A stretch of DNA of 5,705 nucleotides, taken from contig NZ_CALIMQ010000151.1 of the NCBI RefSeq assembly GCF_938045535.1, positions 1 through 5,705 on the forward strand, written 5' to 3'. Positions 1-4,993 of this stretch are shown here, in pieces. The DNA comes from an uncultured Campylobacter sp. GTDB lineage: Bacteria > Campylobacterota > Campylobacteria > Campylobacterales > Campylobacteraceae. The position numbers were made by a program, and so were the translations under genes. Position 1 is the stretch's first letter, and each line of letters begins with the position of its first letter. The notes beneath the pieces were generated by a model. The model was not told the DNA's origin. It was given only the letters and a program-made list of their open reading frames with translations, and searched no databases.

Positions 1-216
1 GAGCAGTGTCCACGCGATCAGCACGAGCACAAAGTCCAAAATCGATATAGCGTTGTTGTAAATCACGCCGCCGATGATGCCGCCGAGGACGTAGTTCTGC
101 ACCTGATCGGTCGCGGAGTTCGGCGCGAGGTTGCCCTTGCCGAGCAGGTTGATCTGGAGGATGAGACACAAAAGGCCGAGCGCGAGCTTGCCCAGCATCA
201 GAGAGTAGATCAGCAT
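1..216 (-). CDS. DUF421 (YetF-like) membrane protein, N-terminal part, runs off the left edge
   Basis: Reading the minus strand from ATG at 216-214 gives an open frame to the window edge (72 codons). It begins MLIYSLMLGKLALGLLCLIL and continues with LLGKGNLAP, DQVQNYVLGG and IIGGVIYNNAIS. The GKGNLAP...DQVQNYVLGGIIGG block is typical of the DUF421 (YetF-like) integral membrane family, whose biochemical role is unknown. Residues about 5-22 and 46-72 are hydrophobic, as expected for the N-terminal transmembrane segments of the family. The C-terminal cytoplasmic domain lies outside the window. A strong Shine-Dalgarno (GGAGGAC on the minus strand, 227-221) sits inside the end of the upstream DUF3290 gene, and only one base separates that gene's stop from this start, so the two are co-transcribed and probably translationally coupled. 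The family call is from recognised sequence, and the partner gene supports it. Confidence 0.85.
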   Translation of the reverse strand, partial: MLIYSLMLGKLALGLLCLILQINLLGKGNLAPNSATDQVQNYVLGGIIGGVIYNNAISILDFVLVLIAWTLL

Positions 217-217
217 G

Positions 218-670
218 TCAGTCCTCCTTGTCCACAATCTTCACGTCGCGGTTCAGAAGATGCGTCCGTTCGTACTGAAACGAGGTAAAGTCCGCATTGA
301 ATGTCACCGCGTAAAACGTCCCCTGCACATCGATGATCATCCCCTGTTTCAAATACGTCGAGTTGGTGCGGATCTTTTGCACGGGCACATCCAGATCCAC
401 ACTGAGGCTGTGGAGGAACTGCGCCATGCGCGAGGTCGCCTCCACATCGCTCTTTGTCCGGTTGTAGTCGTTCCACTGCATTCCTCCGAGGAATGCGACC
501 ATGAGGAAGAGGATGACGATGAGGTCGCGGTAGCGCGTTGCAAGGCGGTTGCGCAGATATTTAATGCTCACGAACAGCAACGCAGCGAGCGCGAGAAATG
601 AAAGCACATACCAGACATTATCGCCGAACTGGCTGTGCGCCGTGATATAGTTATAGGTATAAAAATTCAA
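218..670 (-). CDS. DUF3290 family membrane protein
   Basis: A 150-residue protein starting MNFYTYNYIT, the usual opening of DUF3290 proteins, and near full length for that family. Residues 19-36 and 50-64 are hydrophobic and probably form two transmembrane segments with a short basic loop (KYLRNRLATRYR) between them. Residues about 66-150 form a soluble domain ending in a highly charged tail (VKIVDKED). The start is TTG at 670-668. I prefer it because a near-perfect Shine-Dalgarno (AAGGAGGGG, minus strand 684-676) lies five bases upstream and the protein then begins with the family's conserved N terminus. DUF3290 genes are commonly found beside DUF421 genes in Firmicutes, as here, suggesting the two act together in the membrane; the function of the pair is not known. 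The family assignment is confident, any role is not. Confidence 0.87.
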   Translation of the reverse strand: MNFYTYNYITAHSQFGDNVWYVLSFLALAALLFVSIKYLRNRLATRYRDLIVILFLMVAFLGGMQWNDYNRTKSDVEATSRMAQFLHSLSVDLDVPVQKIRTNSTYLKQGMIIDVQGTFYAVTFNADFTSFQYERTHLLNRDVKIVDKED

Positions 671-675
671 GTAAT

Positions 676-684
676 CCCCTCCTT
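676..684 (-). promoter_or_regulatory. Shine-Dalgarno that fixes a TTG start for the DUF3290 gene
   Basis: On the minus strand AAGGAGGGG is followed by the five-base spacer ATTAC and then TTG at 670. The site is strong, and the TTG gives the expected MNFYTY N terminus, so it decides the start. Confidence 0.8.
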
Positions 685-694
685 TTCCGCCTGT

Positions 695-723
695 AGATTA
701 CTACGAGGGGTGCGCCGCGTCAA
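695..723 (-). promoter_or_regulatory. Possible sigma-70 promoter for the DUF3290-DUF421 pair
   Basis: On the minus strand TTGACG (723-718) is followed after 17 bases by TAATCT (700-695), about 25 bases before the TTG start. The -35 element is good but the -10 matches only 3 of 6 bases. The -10 overlaps a small inverted repeat, GTAG-ATTA-CTAC (693-704), which could be an operator. Prediction only. Confidence 0.35.
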
Positions 724-758
724 GTGTTTTATCGTGTAAATATGTATTCAGTATGCGA

Positions 759-788
759 TTGTATTTTCTCTGTATTTTCTGTTATAAT
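759..788 (+). promoter_or_regulatory. Predicted sigma-70 promoter for the korDA genes
   Basis: A perfect -10 TATAAT lies at 783-788. TTGTAT at 759-764 (4 of 6 matches to TTGACA) sits 18 bases upstream. Transcription would start near 795, leaving a leader of roughly 105 bases before the preferred korD start at 899. Two direct copies of TGTATTTTCT (760-769 and 771-780) fill the spacer. Confidence 0.6.
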
Positions 789-811
789 ATTGAAATTATC
801 CGCACACATAA

Positions 812-881
812 CGGAGGGACAGCCCTCCGGAGCGGGTAATGGAACTGTTTTCTGTGTATAAGGGGATGCCTTCCACATCCC
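812..881 (+). promoter_or_regulatory. Structured 5' leader of korD (two hairpins, unassigned)
   Basis: The leader can form a seven-pair GC-rich hairpin, CGGAGGG-ACAG-CCCTCCG (812-829), and a second one, GGGATG-CCTTCCA-CATCCC (863-881). TTCCA in the second loop is complementary to TGGAA at 840-844, so a pseudoknot is possible. The korD Shine-Dalgarno (885-889) follows directly. I could not match this to a known riboswitch class. If the upstream ATG at 839 were used, the second hairpin would lie inside the coding region. Confidence 0.3.
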
Positions 882-898
882 GGCGGGAGAGAAACGCC

Positions 899-1102
899 AT
901 GAAAGGTGAGCTGTATATCAAGGAAAGGCGGTGCAAAGGCTGCGGCATCTGCGCCGCATTCTGCCCGAAGCAGGTGCTCGAGGTGAGCCTGCTCGGCAAG
1001 ATTGTGCCCGTCCGACCCGAGGACTGTATCGCGTGCGGGCAGTGCGAGATGCGCTGTCCCGATTTTGCGATATTCGTGGAGCGGAGGGAGGAACGCAAAT
1101 GA
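899..1102 (+). CDS. korD: 2x[4Fe-4S] ferredoxin, delta subunit of 2-oxoacid (2-oxoglutarate):ferredoxin oxidoreductase
   Basis: Small iron-sulfur protein of 67 residues starting MKGELYIKERRCKGCGIC. Two classical cluster motifs are visible, CKGCGICAAFCP and CIACGQCEMRCP, each CxxCxxCxxxCP, so it should bind two [4Fe-4S] clusters and shuttle electrons from the oxidoreductase core to free ferredoxin in the cytoplasm. Its stop (1100-1102) overlaps the next ATG (1099) as ATGA, and the next gene begins like KorA, which identifies this as the delta subunit of a 2-oxoacid:ferredoxin oxidoreductase operon rather than a free ferredoxin. I chose ATG 899, which has GGGAG (885-889) nine bases upstream and gives a family-like N terminus. 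An in-frame ATG at 839 would add 20 atypical residues; it has its own GGAG six bases upstream and cannot be excluded. Substrate preference (2-oxoglutarate or another 2-oxoacid) cannot be read from this subunit. Confidence 0.87.
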   Translation: MKGELYIKERRCKGCGICAAFCPKQVLEVSLLGKIVPVRPEDCIACGQCEMRCPDFAIFVERREERK

Positions 1103-1188
1103 GCGAGACGAGAGCAAGGCTCATGCAGGGCAACGAGGCGGTCGCCGAAGGGGCAATTGCGGCAGGTGTGACGTTCTTCGCGGGCTAT
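1099..1188 (+). CDS. korA: 2-oxoacid:ferredoxin oxidoreductase alpha subunit, first ~30 codons only (cut by the junction)
   Basis: From ATG 1099 the frame reads MSETRARLMQGNEAVAEGAI and then AAGVTFFAGY. The LMQGNEAVAEGAIAAGVTFFAGY block is the highly conserved start of the KorA/PorA-type alpha subunit, which normally continues with Pro-Ile-Thr-Pro and then more than 300 residues of thiamine-diphosphate and transketolase-like domain. Here the match stops dead after Tyr30 (1186-1188) and the frame continues into an unrelated TrpS tail. The gene has a good Shine-Dalgarno (GGAGG, 1087-1091) seven bases before the start and overlaps korD by four bases, so the 5' end looks like an intact operon gene. 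The remaining ~92% of the protein is missing. The stub could have no catalytic function. I infer an artificial join, though a real deletion or recombination cannot be excluded from one sequence. Confidence 0.8.
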
Positions 1189-1335
1189 TTCAAAGATGCG
1201 CGAGATAAATTCGAATACTATCAAAGCCACCGCGAAATTTTAGATGAGATGCTAAGACAGGGCGCGCAAAGAGCGGCTGCGACGGCTGCTTCATTGATGC
1301 AAAAGGTTCGCGCCGCCGTGGGGATTTATCGCTAA
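1189..1335 (+). CDS. trpS: Tryptophanyl-tRNA synthetase, C-terminal ~48 residues only (5' part missing at the junction)
   Basis: In the same frame as the korA stub, residues from Phe (1189-1191) to the stop TAA (1333-1335) read FKDARDKFEYYQSHREILDE, then MLRQGAQRAAATAASLMQ and KVRAAVGIYR. This matches the C-terminal helices of bacterial TrpS: F..ar.kf.yy......ldemL..GA..A...A...m.kVr.avG. TrpS charges tRNA-Trp in the cytoplasm; this segment is the end of the helical C-terminal domain and lacks the class I catalytic motifs (HIGH, KMSKS). No start codon of its own is expected, because the true gene begins several hundred bases further upstream in the source genome. The Shine-Dalgarno of the next gene overlaps the stop codon, so the following gene is in the trpS operon. 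The exact first trpS base is uncertain by several positions. Confidence 0.75.
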   Translation, partial: FKDARDKFEYYQSHREILDEMLRQGAQRAAATAASLMQKVRAAVGIYR

Positions 1336-1345
1336 GGAGGGTGAG

Positions 1346-1846
1346 ATGACGGATTACGCTAGAGAAATTTTATCTGACGGCAAGCTGCTTCGACAGAAGC
1401 TGGAAATTTTCTTGCAAACCCCGAGTAAGGTTGAAATTTACGCACGCGCCTGCGAGAAATTTTTCGCTGCGGGCAAGCAGCGCGAGTTAAATTACGTAAG
1501 CACGTGGAGCTGGTGGGGATTTTTCGGCACGCTGTTCTTTTTTCTGTACCGCAAGGAGTATAAAATTGCCGTAGCCCTATTTGCCTTTGTGGTAATTTCT
1601 TGCTTTATTCCGTTTTTGGATGGGCAGGATAGAACCATAGGAACGGCAATTAGCGTCAGTAGCGGGACTATGGCGAAATATTTTGTTTGCTATAGATTTG
1701 TCGCGCTATTGGATAAACAGGACGACGAAGCCCTAAGGCGGGGCGGCGGCGTGAATAGATGGGCGATATGGCTCGCAGTAATATTTTACGCTTTGGTCGC
1801 AATCGTGTTTGTGCTGATAATTTCAAACGGCGGCAAAATTCAGTAG
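1346..1846 (+). CDS. DUF2628-like integral membrane protein
   Basis: A 166-residue protein beginning MTDYAREILSDGKLLRQKLE. The first 50 residues are polar and helical. A WSWWGFFGTLFFFLYRKEY block (about 54-72) follows, the aromatic signature of DUF2628-type small membrane proteins (W-aaFF.p.w.lYRk.y). Hydrophobic stretches at about 56-68, 73-91 and 138-160 are likely membrane segments, with a weaker one at 97-118. The basic DEALRRGGGVNR stretch before the last segment suggests a cytoplasmic loop. The start is ATG 1346, with AAGGAGG (1334-1340) overlapping the trpS stop five bases upstream. It is therefore probably translated from the trpS transcript. Function is unknown for the family. The family call rests on the aromatic motif and topology only; a generic small membrane protein is the alternative. 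Confidence 0.65.
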   Translation: MTDYAREILSDGKLLRQKLEIFLQTPSKVEIYARACEKFFAAGKQRELNYVSTWSWWGFFGTLFFFLYRKEYKIAVALFAFVVISCFIPFLDGQDRTIGTAISVSSGTMAKYFVCYRFVALLDKQDDEALRRGGGVNRWAIWLAVIFYALVAIVFVLIISNGGKIQ

Positions 1847-1900
1847 TTTTAACGGCTTCCGCGCTCAGAATAGCTAAATAAATTTTAAAAAGGAGTAAGA

Positions 1901-2167
1901 ATGAAAGCGATCGTAACGGTGATCGGTAAGGACAAGGTCGGCATTGTGGCGGGCGTTTCGGCCAAGCTCGCGCAGCTTGGGCTAAACATAGACGACATCA
2001 GCCAGACGGTTTTGGACGAGTTTTTTACGATGATGGCGGTGGTTTCCAGCGAGGAAAAGCAGGACTTTACGGCCCTGCGCGAGGAGCTAAACGAGCTAGG
2101 CGAAAAGCTAAAAGTCAAGATCAACATCCAAAGTTCGGCGATATTTGACGCCATGCACAACATCTAA
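1901..2167 (+). CDS. ACT domain protein (UPF0237), probable ligand-sensing partner of the DUF711 protein
   Basis: An 88-residue stand-alone ACT-domain protein starting MKAIVTVIGKDKVGIVAGVS. The G-K-D-K-V-G-I-V segment (residues 9-16) is the beta1-alpha1 loop that typically lines the amino-acid binding site of ACT domains. A beta-alpha-beta-beta-alpha-beta pattern can be followed through NIDDISQTVLDEFFTMMAVV and KVKINIQSS. The length is normal for the UPF0237 family, whose members dimerise. The start ATG 1901 follows AAGGAG (1890-1895) by five bases. The gene lies nine bases before the DUF711/UPF0210 gene, the partner it has in many bacteria, so the two probably form one unit in which this protein senses a small ligand, perhaps an amino acid. 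Neither ligand nor regulated reaction is established. The upstream 54-base gap shows no clear promoter or terminator, so read-through from the trpS side is likely. Confidence 0.9.
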   Translation: MKAIVTVIGKDKVGIVAGVSAKLAQLGLNIDDISQTVLDEFFTMMAVVSSEEKQDFTALREELNELGEKLKVKINIQSSAIFDAMHNI

Positions 2168-2176
2168 GGTGCCGAT

Positions 2177-3514
2177 ATGGACATCAAAAACGTAACCGAA
2201 ACGATCGCGATGATCGAGGAGCAAAATTTCGACATCCGCACGATCACGATGGGCATCAGCCTGCTTGACTGCATCGATCCCGATATTAACAAAGCAGCGG
2301 AGAAAATTTACGCAAAGATCACCGATAAGGCGCGCGATCTAGTAAAGGTCGGCAATGAAATTTCAGCAGAGCTTGGCATCCCGATCGTAAATAAGCGCGT
2401 CTGCGTAACGCCTATCGCCATCATCGGCGCAGCGACGAACGCTACCGACTACGTCCCGCTTGCCAAGGCGATGGACGAGGCGGCGCAAAAGGTCGGTATC
2501 GACTTTATCGGCGGCTTTTCGGCGCTCGTGCAAAAGGGCTACGCAAAGGGCGATAAAATTTTAATCGACTCCATCCCAGCCGCTCTCGCCGCGACGCAAA
2601 AGGTCTGCTCGTCGGTAAATATCGGCTCGACCAAAACGGGCATAAATATGAGCGCGGTCGCCGATATGGGGCGCGTGATCAAAGAGACGGCGAGGCTTTC
2701 CGATATAGGTGCTGCAAAGCTCGTCGTATTCGCCAATGCCGTCGAGGATAATCCCTTTATGGCGGGCGCATTTCACGGCGTGGGCGAGGCCGAGGTCGTC
2801 ATAAACGTGGGCGTATCGGGCCCCGGCGTCGTTAAGCGCGCGCTTGAGAAGGTGCGTGGAGCGAGCTTTGACGTGGTTGCCGAGACCGTGAAAAAGACGG
2901 CGTTTAAGATCACGCGCATCGGACAGCTCGTCGGTCAAATGGCGTCCGAGCGCCTAGGCGTGAAATTTGGCATCGTCGATCTCTCGCTAGCTCCAACCCC
3001 TGCAGTGGGCGATTCGGTCGCGCGCGTGCTTGAGGAGATGGGCTTAGAGCGTGTCGGCACGCACGGCACGACGGCTGCGCTAGCGCTACTAAACGACGCT
3101 GTCAAAAAGGGCGGCGTGATGGCGTGCAACCAAGTAGGCGGGCTTAGCGGCGCGTTTATCCCCGTCTCGGAGGATGAGGGTATGATCGCCGCGGTGCGCG
3201 CAGGATCGTTAAATTTAGAAAAGCTCGAAGCGATGACTGCGATCTGCTCGGTGGGGCTCGATATGATCGCGATCCCGCAGGATACGCCCGAGCAGACGAT
3301 CGCCGCGATCATAGCCGACGAGGCCGCGATCGGCGTGATAAATCAAAAAACGACCGCCGTGCGCATCATCCCAAAAGGTAAAGAGGGCGACACGCTGGAA
3401 TTCGGCGGGTTACTCGGCAGCGCGCCCGTGATGAGCGTAAATAAAAACTCCTCGGCGGACTTCATCGCCCGCGGCGGCCAGATCCCCGCGCCTATTCATA
3501 GTTTTAAGAACTAA
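2177..3514 (+). CDS. UPF0210 / DUF711 (PFL-like family) protein
   Basis: A 445-residue cytoplasmic protein starting MDIKNVTETIAMIEEQNFDI, full length for UPF0210/DUF711. Conserved family blocks are easy to follow: ITMGISLLDCIDPD (23-36), ANAVEDNPFMAGAFHG (186-201), GVSGPGVVK (212-220), DLSLAPTPAVGDSVA (268-282), GTHGTTAALALLND (294-307), IPQDTP (366-371) and SADFIARGGQIPAPI (426-440). The family is sometimes labelled pyruvate-formate-lyase-like on structural grounds, but no glycyl-radical signature is visible and no reaction is established. The start ATG 2177 is supported by a short AAGG (2166-2169) overlapping the stop of the ACT gene, with a nine-base gap, so the genes are probably translationally coupled. 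The dense conserved Gly, Asp and His loops suggest an enzyme that binds a small metabolite, regulated by the ACT partner; that is inference. No signal peptide or membrane segment is visible. Confidence 0.92.
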   Translation: MDIKNVTETIAMIEEQNFDIRTITMGISLLDCIDPDINKAAEKIYAKITDKARDLVKVGNEISAELGIPIVNKRVCVTPIAIIGAATNATDYVPLAKAMDEAAQKVGIDFIGGFSALVQKGYAKGDKILIDSIPAALAATQKVCSSVNIGSTKTGINMSAVADMGRVIKETARLSDIGAAKLVVFANAVEDNPFMAGAFHGVGEAEVVINVGVSGPGVVKRALEKVRGASFDVVAETVKKTAFKITRIGQLVGQMASERLGVKFGIVDLSLAPTPAVGDSVARVLEEMGLERVGTHGTTAALALLNDAVKKGGVMACNQVGGLSGAFIPVSEDEGMIAAVRAGSLNLEKLEAMTAICSVGLDMIAIPQDTPEQTIAAIIADEAAIGVINQKTTAVRIIPKGKEGDTLEFGGLLGSAPVMSVNKNSSADFIARGGQIPAPIHSFKN

Positions 3515-3538
3515 ATTTAACCGACCTAAGGAGGAAAG

Positions 3539-3952
3539 ATGAGAGCGTTTGCGTTATTTGCGGCGGCTTTGCTTTTTAGCGGCTGCTCTATAATCTCGGC
3601 ATTTTATAGCAAGGAGAAAAAATTTGAGCTGGCGGGCTTGGGGCAAGACGGGGTTTATAGGACTTCGGACGACAGCGCAGATACGCTAATAAAAATAACG
3701 TCCGCCCGCACAAAAGAGGGCGAGCCGTATCGTATAATCCACACGCTGGAAATTCCTAAAAATTCTACCCAGACGGATTTTGATAGCAACGATAAAGAGG
3801 TATTTAAAATAGATTGCTCCAAGAATCGTTGCTCGCCCGAATATGACAGGGAGCCGAAAAGAATTGCCATTTCTTGGCCCGCGCCGAATGGAGGCGGCGT
3901 TTTTGACGGCGTCATATATCTAAAAAATTTACGGCTCGTAAAGGCGTATTAA
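3539..3952 (+). CDS. Small predicted lipoprotein, unknown function
   Basis: A 137-residue protein with a short signal peptide: basic MR, a hydrophobic stretch AFALFAAALL, then the lipobox-like FSGC with Cys16. Phe at -3 is slightly unusual (Leu is typical), but Ser-Gly-Cys fits signal peptidase II processing, so the mature protein is probably lipid-anchored in the periplasm. The mature part begins SIISAFYSKEKKFELAGLGQ and carries G-x-D-G-V-Y-R-T-S-D-D (35-45), a motif seen in repeat and calcium-loop regions of exported proteins. Cys93 and Cys98 could form a disulfide. The C terminus is beta-rich (AISWPAPNGGGVFDGVIYLK). A full anti-16S match, TAAGGAGG (3527-3534), lies four bases before ATG 3539. 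The gene begins 24 bases after the DUF711 stop, so it may be in the same transcript, though a functional link is not apparent. I do not recognise a family. Confidence 0.7.
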   Translation: MRAFALFAAALLFSGCSIISAFYSKEKKFELAGLGQDGVYRTSDDSADTLIKITSARTKEGEPYRIIHTLEIPKNSTQTDFDSNDKEVFKIDCSKNRCSPEYDREPKRIAISWPAPNGGGVFDGVIYLKNLRLVKAY

Positions 3953-4102
3953 ATTTGCGGATTTAAAGCGTATAAAATTCGTAAAACTTAGCGAGTAAAA
4001 TTTTACGGCTTCGCAATGGAATTTAGCTCTAAATTTTACGCTTGCGGGCGTGGAATTTTGAGTTGGTTTCGGCTTAAAATTTCGTTTTGAAATTTCGGCT
4101 TG

Positions 4103-4140
4103 AAATTTTACGGCGCGATCCCCGCGGCGCGCTAAAATTT
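4103..4140. repeat. Long inverted repeat built from an AAATTTTA / TAAAATTT pair with GC core
   Basis: AAATTTTA (4103-4110) pairs with TAAAATTT (4133-4140), and GCGCG (4113-4117) pairs with CGCGC (4128-4132), leaving a two-base bulge (4111-4112) and a ten-base loop. The stem totals 13 pairs. It has no U-tract following, so it is not a standard intrinsic terminator, but it could mark or protect the 3' end of the transcript from 3539-3952. Confidence 0.5.
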
Positions 4141-4285
4141 TAAAATTTCGTTGTAAGGCGAGGCGTTAAAATTTCATTGCCGTGCAAGACGGACAGCGGC
4201 GGGTCTTTTAAAATTTTAAATTTTAAAGCGGCTTGCATTGAAATTTTAAAATTTAAAAGCAACCTGTTTCGTTATCATTGCTCGT

Positions 4286-4315
4286 CCGCTTAAAAAGCGG
4301 CGAAATTTTATTTCG
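4286..4315. repeat. Two back-to-back six-pair hairpins
   Basis: CCGCTT-AAA-AAGCGG (4286-4300) is followed without a gap by CGAAAT-TTT-ATTTCG (4301-4315). They lie about 85 bases before the frameshifted gene at 4398, in otherwise non-coding DNA. They might be a weak transcription stop or a leader structure; there is no T-run after either. Confidence 0.35.
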
Positions 4316-4397
4316 GCGGGGATTAAATACAGCGCGCAAAAACAGGTGCAGCATCGAAATTTTAAAAGACGATGCGAAAATATGGAGTGGAAATAAA

Positions 4398-4839
4398 ATG
4401 CAAAAAATGGCTTGGAAATTTGGCGAGCTTGAAAAGGTCGCGACGGACGAGGGCTTCATTTGGTATGCGGAGCTAAAAAGCGAAAGCTCTAGCGAGGTGC
4501 CGTTTTGTCTCGTGTCTGCAGATACGGCGGATGTGGGCGATGAGACGATTTCGCTTGCTCGGCGGATCGCCCGAGATATCGATCGGTACGTAAAAGACGC
4601 CCTTGCCTTCCTGCGAGACGAGCTTAGGCGCGAGTATCGTTTGGGCAAGGATGAGCTTAGACTGCTTGACGTGCCCGTTTGCGATCTGCCGTTTGAGCTC
4701 CCGCAATGCACGTTTTACGCGCGCGATACGCAGTGGCTGCTGGGGTCCGGGCGCGCTTGATATTTGCGATCCTTTCGGCATCGGGGTGATTTTCGAGGGC
4801 GAAAGACCGCTGCGCGTGGAAAATTTAGAGCTTTGCTAG
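4398..4839 (+). pseudogene. Uncharacterised cytoplasmic protein interrupted by a one-base frameshift
   Basis: From ATG 4398 the frame reads MQKMAWKFGELEKVATDEGF and continues to residue 118, where it runs into TGA at 4758-4760. Moving one base at 4742-4751, where GGGG and GGG runs occur, restores a protein-like frame (ALDICDPFGIGVIFEGER, then PLRVENLELC) to TAG at 4837-4839. The repaired protein has 146 residues. Visible features are an amphipathic, charged helix (ISLARRIARDIDRYVKDALA, 51-70, then FLRDELRREY) and a C-terminal beta-like DPFGIGVIF segment, with no signal peptide or membrane segment. GGAG at 4384-4387 supports the ATG; the frame remains open upstream to a TTG at 4278, but that stretch is repeat DNA and probably not translated. 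The gene looks like the small orphan or immunity-type proteins of accessory regions, but I do not recognise the family. The break may be real decay, phase variation or a sequencing error in the G runs. Confidence 0.65.
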
Positions 4840-4925
4840 CTGCGGTAAAATGCTAAATTTAAAGGCGGACGGGAATTTTAATGCTTTGCCGGGTTTGAAA
4901 TTTTTCGGCTTTTCGCGAATGTAAC

Positions 4926-4950
4926 GCGGTAAATTTTAAAATTTAACCGC
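4926..4950. repeat. Inverted repeat GCGGT ... ACCGC around an AAATTTTAAAATTT core
   Basis: GCGGT (4926-4930) pairs with ACCGC (4946-4950). Inside, AAATTT (4931-4936) can pair with AAATTT (4939-4944), with A4945 bulged. The element ends 37 bases before the -10 box at 4988, so it could be an operator or the end of the previous transcript. It lacks a following T-run. Confidence 0.45.
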
Positions 4951-4987
4951 AAGGTGCGACATCAAAAAGACGCGGCGCCGAATTTAA

Positions 4988-4993
4988 TATAAT
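4988..4993 (+). promoter_or_regulatory. Predicted -10 box (TATAAT) of the gene at 5027
   Basis: A perfect TATAAT in the context AATTTAATATAATCTC, 33 bases before the GTG start. No -35 element is recognisable at the usual distance, which fits Campylobacter sigma-70 promoters, where the -10 dominates. Transcription would start around 5000. Confidence 0.55.

Larger units (their letters stand above)
3953..4397. repeat. 445-base gene-free region crowded with AAATTTTA/TAAAATTT palindromic motifs
   Basis: No credible gene is seen on either strand; the open frames here lack Shine-Dalgarno sites and translate the repeats. Copies of AAATTTTA or its complement TAAAATTT can be read at 3996-4005 (inside the 12-base palindrome GTAAAATTTTAC, 3995-4006), 4031, 4075, 4103, 4133, 4141, 4167, 4211, 4218, 4241 and 4247 (start positions). 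Several are followed by CGGC or CGTT-like bases. Neighbouring copies in opposite orientation can pair into hairpins (see 4103-4140). The same motif recurs at 4301, 4931 and elsewhere in the right part of the window and is absent left of 1189. Its role is unknown: a mutational or compositional habit of the genome, a protein binding site, or mRNA-end structures are all possible. Confidence 0.7.

Noticed and set aside
839..898. korD starting at ATG 839
   Set aside because: It adds 20 residues unlike delta subunits and runs through a hairpin; ATG 899 has a good Shine-Dalgarno and a family-like N terminus. Not fully excluded, since GGAG at 829-832 could serve it.
1099..1335. A genuine KorA-TrpS fusion protein of 78 residues
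   Set aside because: Neither part keeps a functional domain, the two come from different lineages, and the break falls in the middle of a conserved motif; a chimera explains it better.
1383..1401. Inverted repeat GCTTC-GACA-GAAGC inside the DUF2628 gene
   Set aside because: It lies in coding sequence, is short, and has no T-run; most likely chance.
3953..4270. CRISPR array suggested by the regularly repeated short motif
   Set aside because: The repeat is only 8 bases, occurs in both orientations, and the spacing is irregular (about 7 to 45 bases); no cas genes are present.
4278..4397. N-terminal extension of the frameshifted gene from a TTG at 4278
   Set aside because: The stretch overlaps hairpins and AAATTTTA repeats, has no Shine-Dalgarno, and its translation looks unlike a folded protein; ATG 4398 has GGAG upstream.
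4253..4711. Minus-strand open frame of 152 codons
   Set aside because: It is Ser- and Arg-rich, lacks a Shine-Dalgarno, and lies antisense to the plus-strand gene at 4398; a shadow frame.
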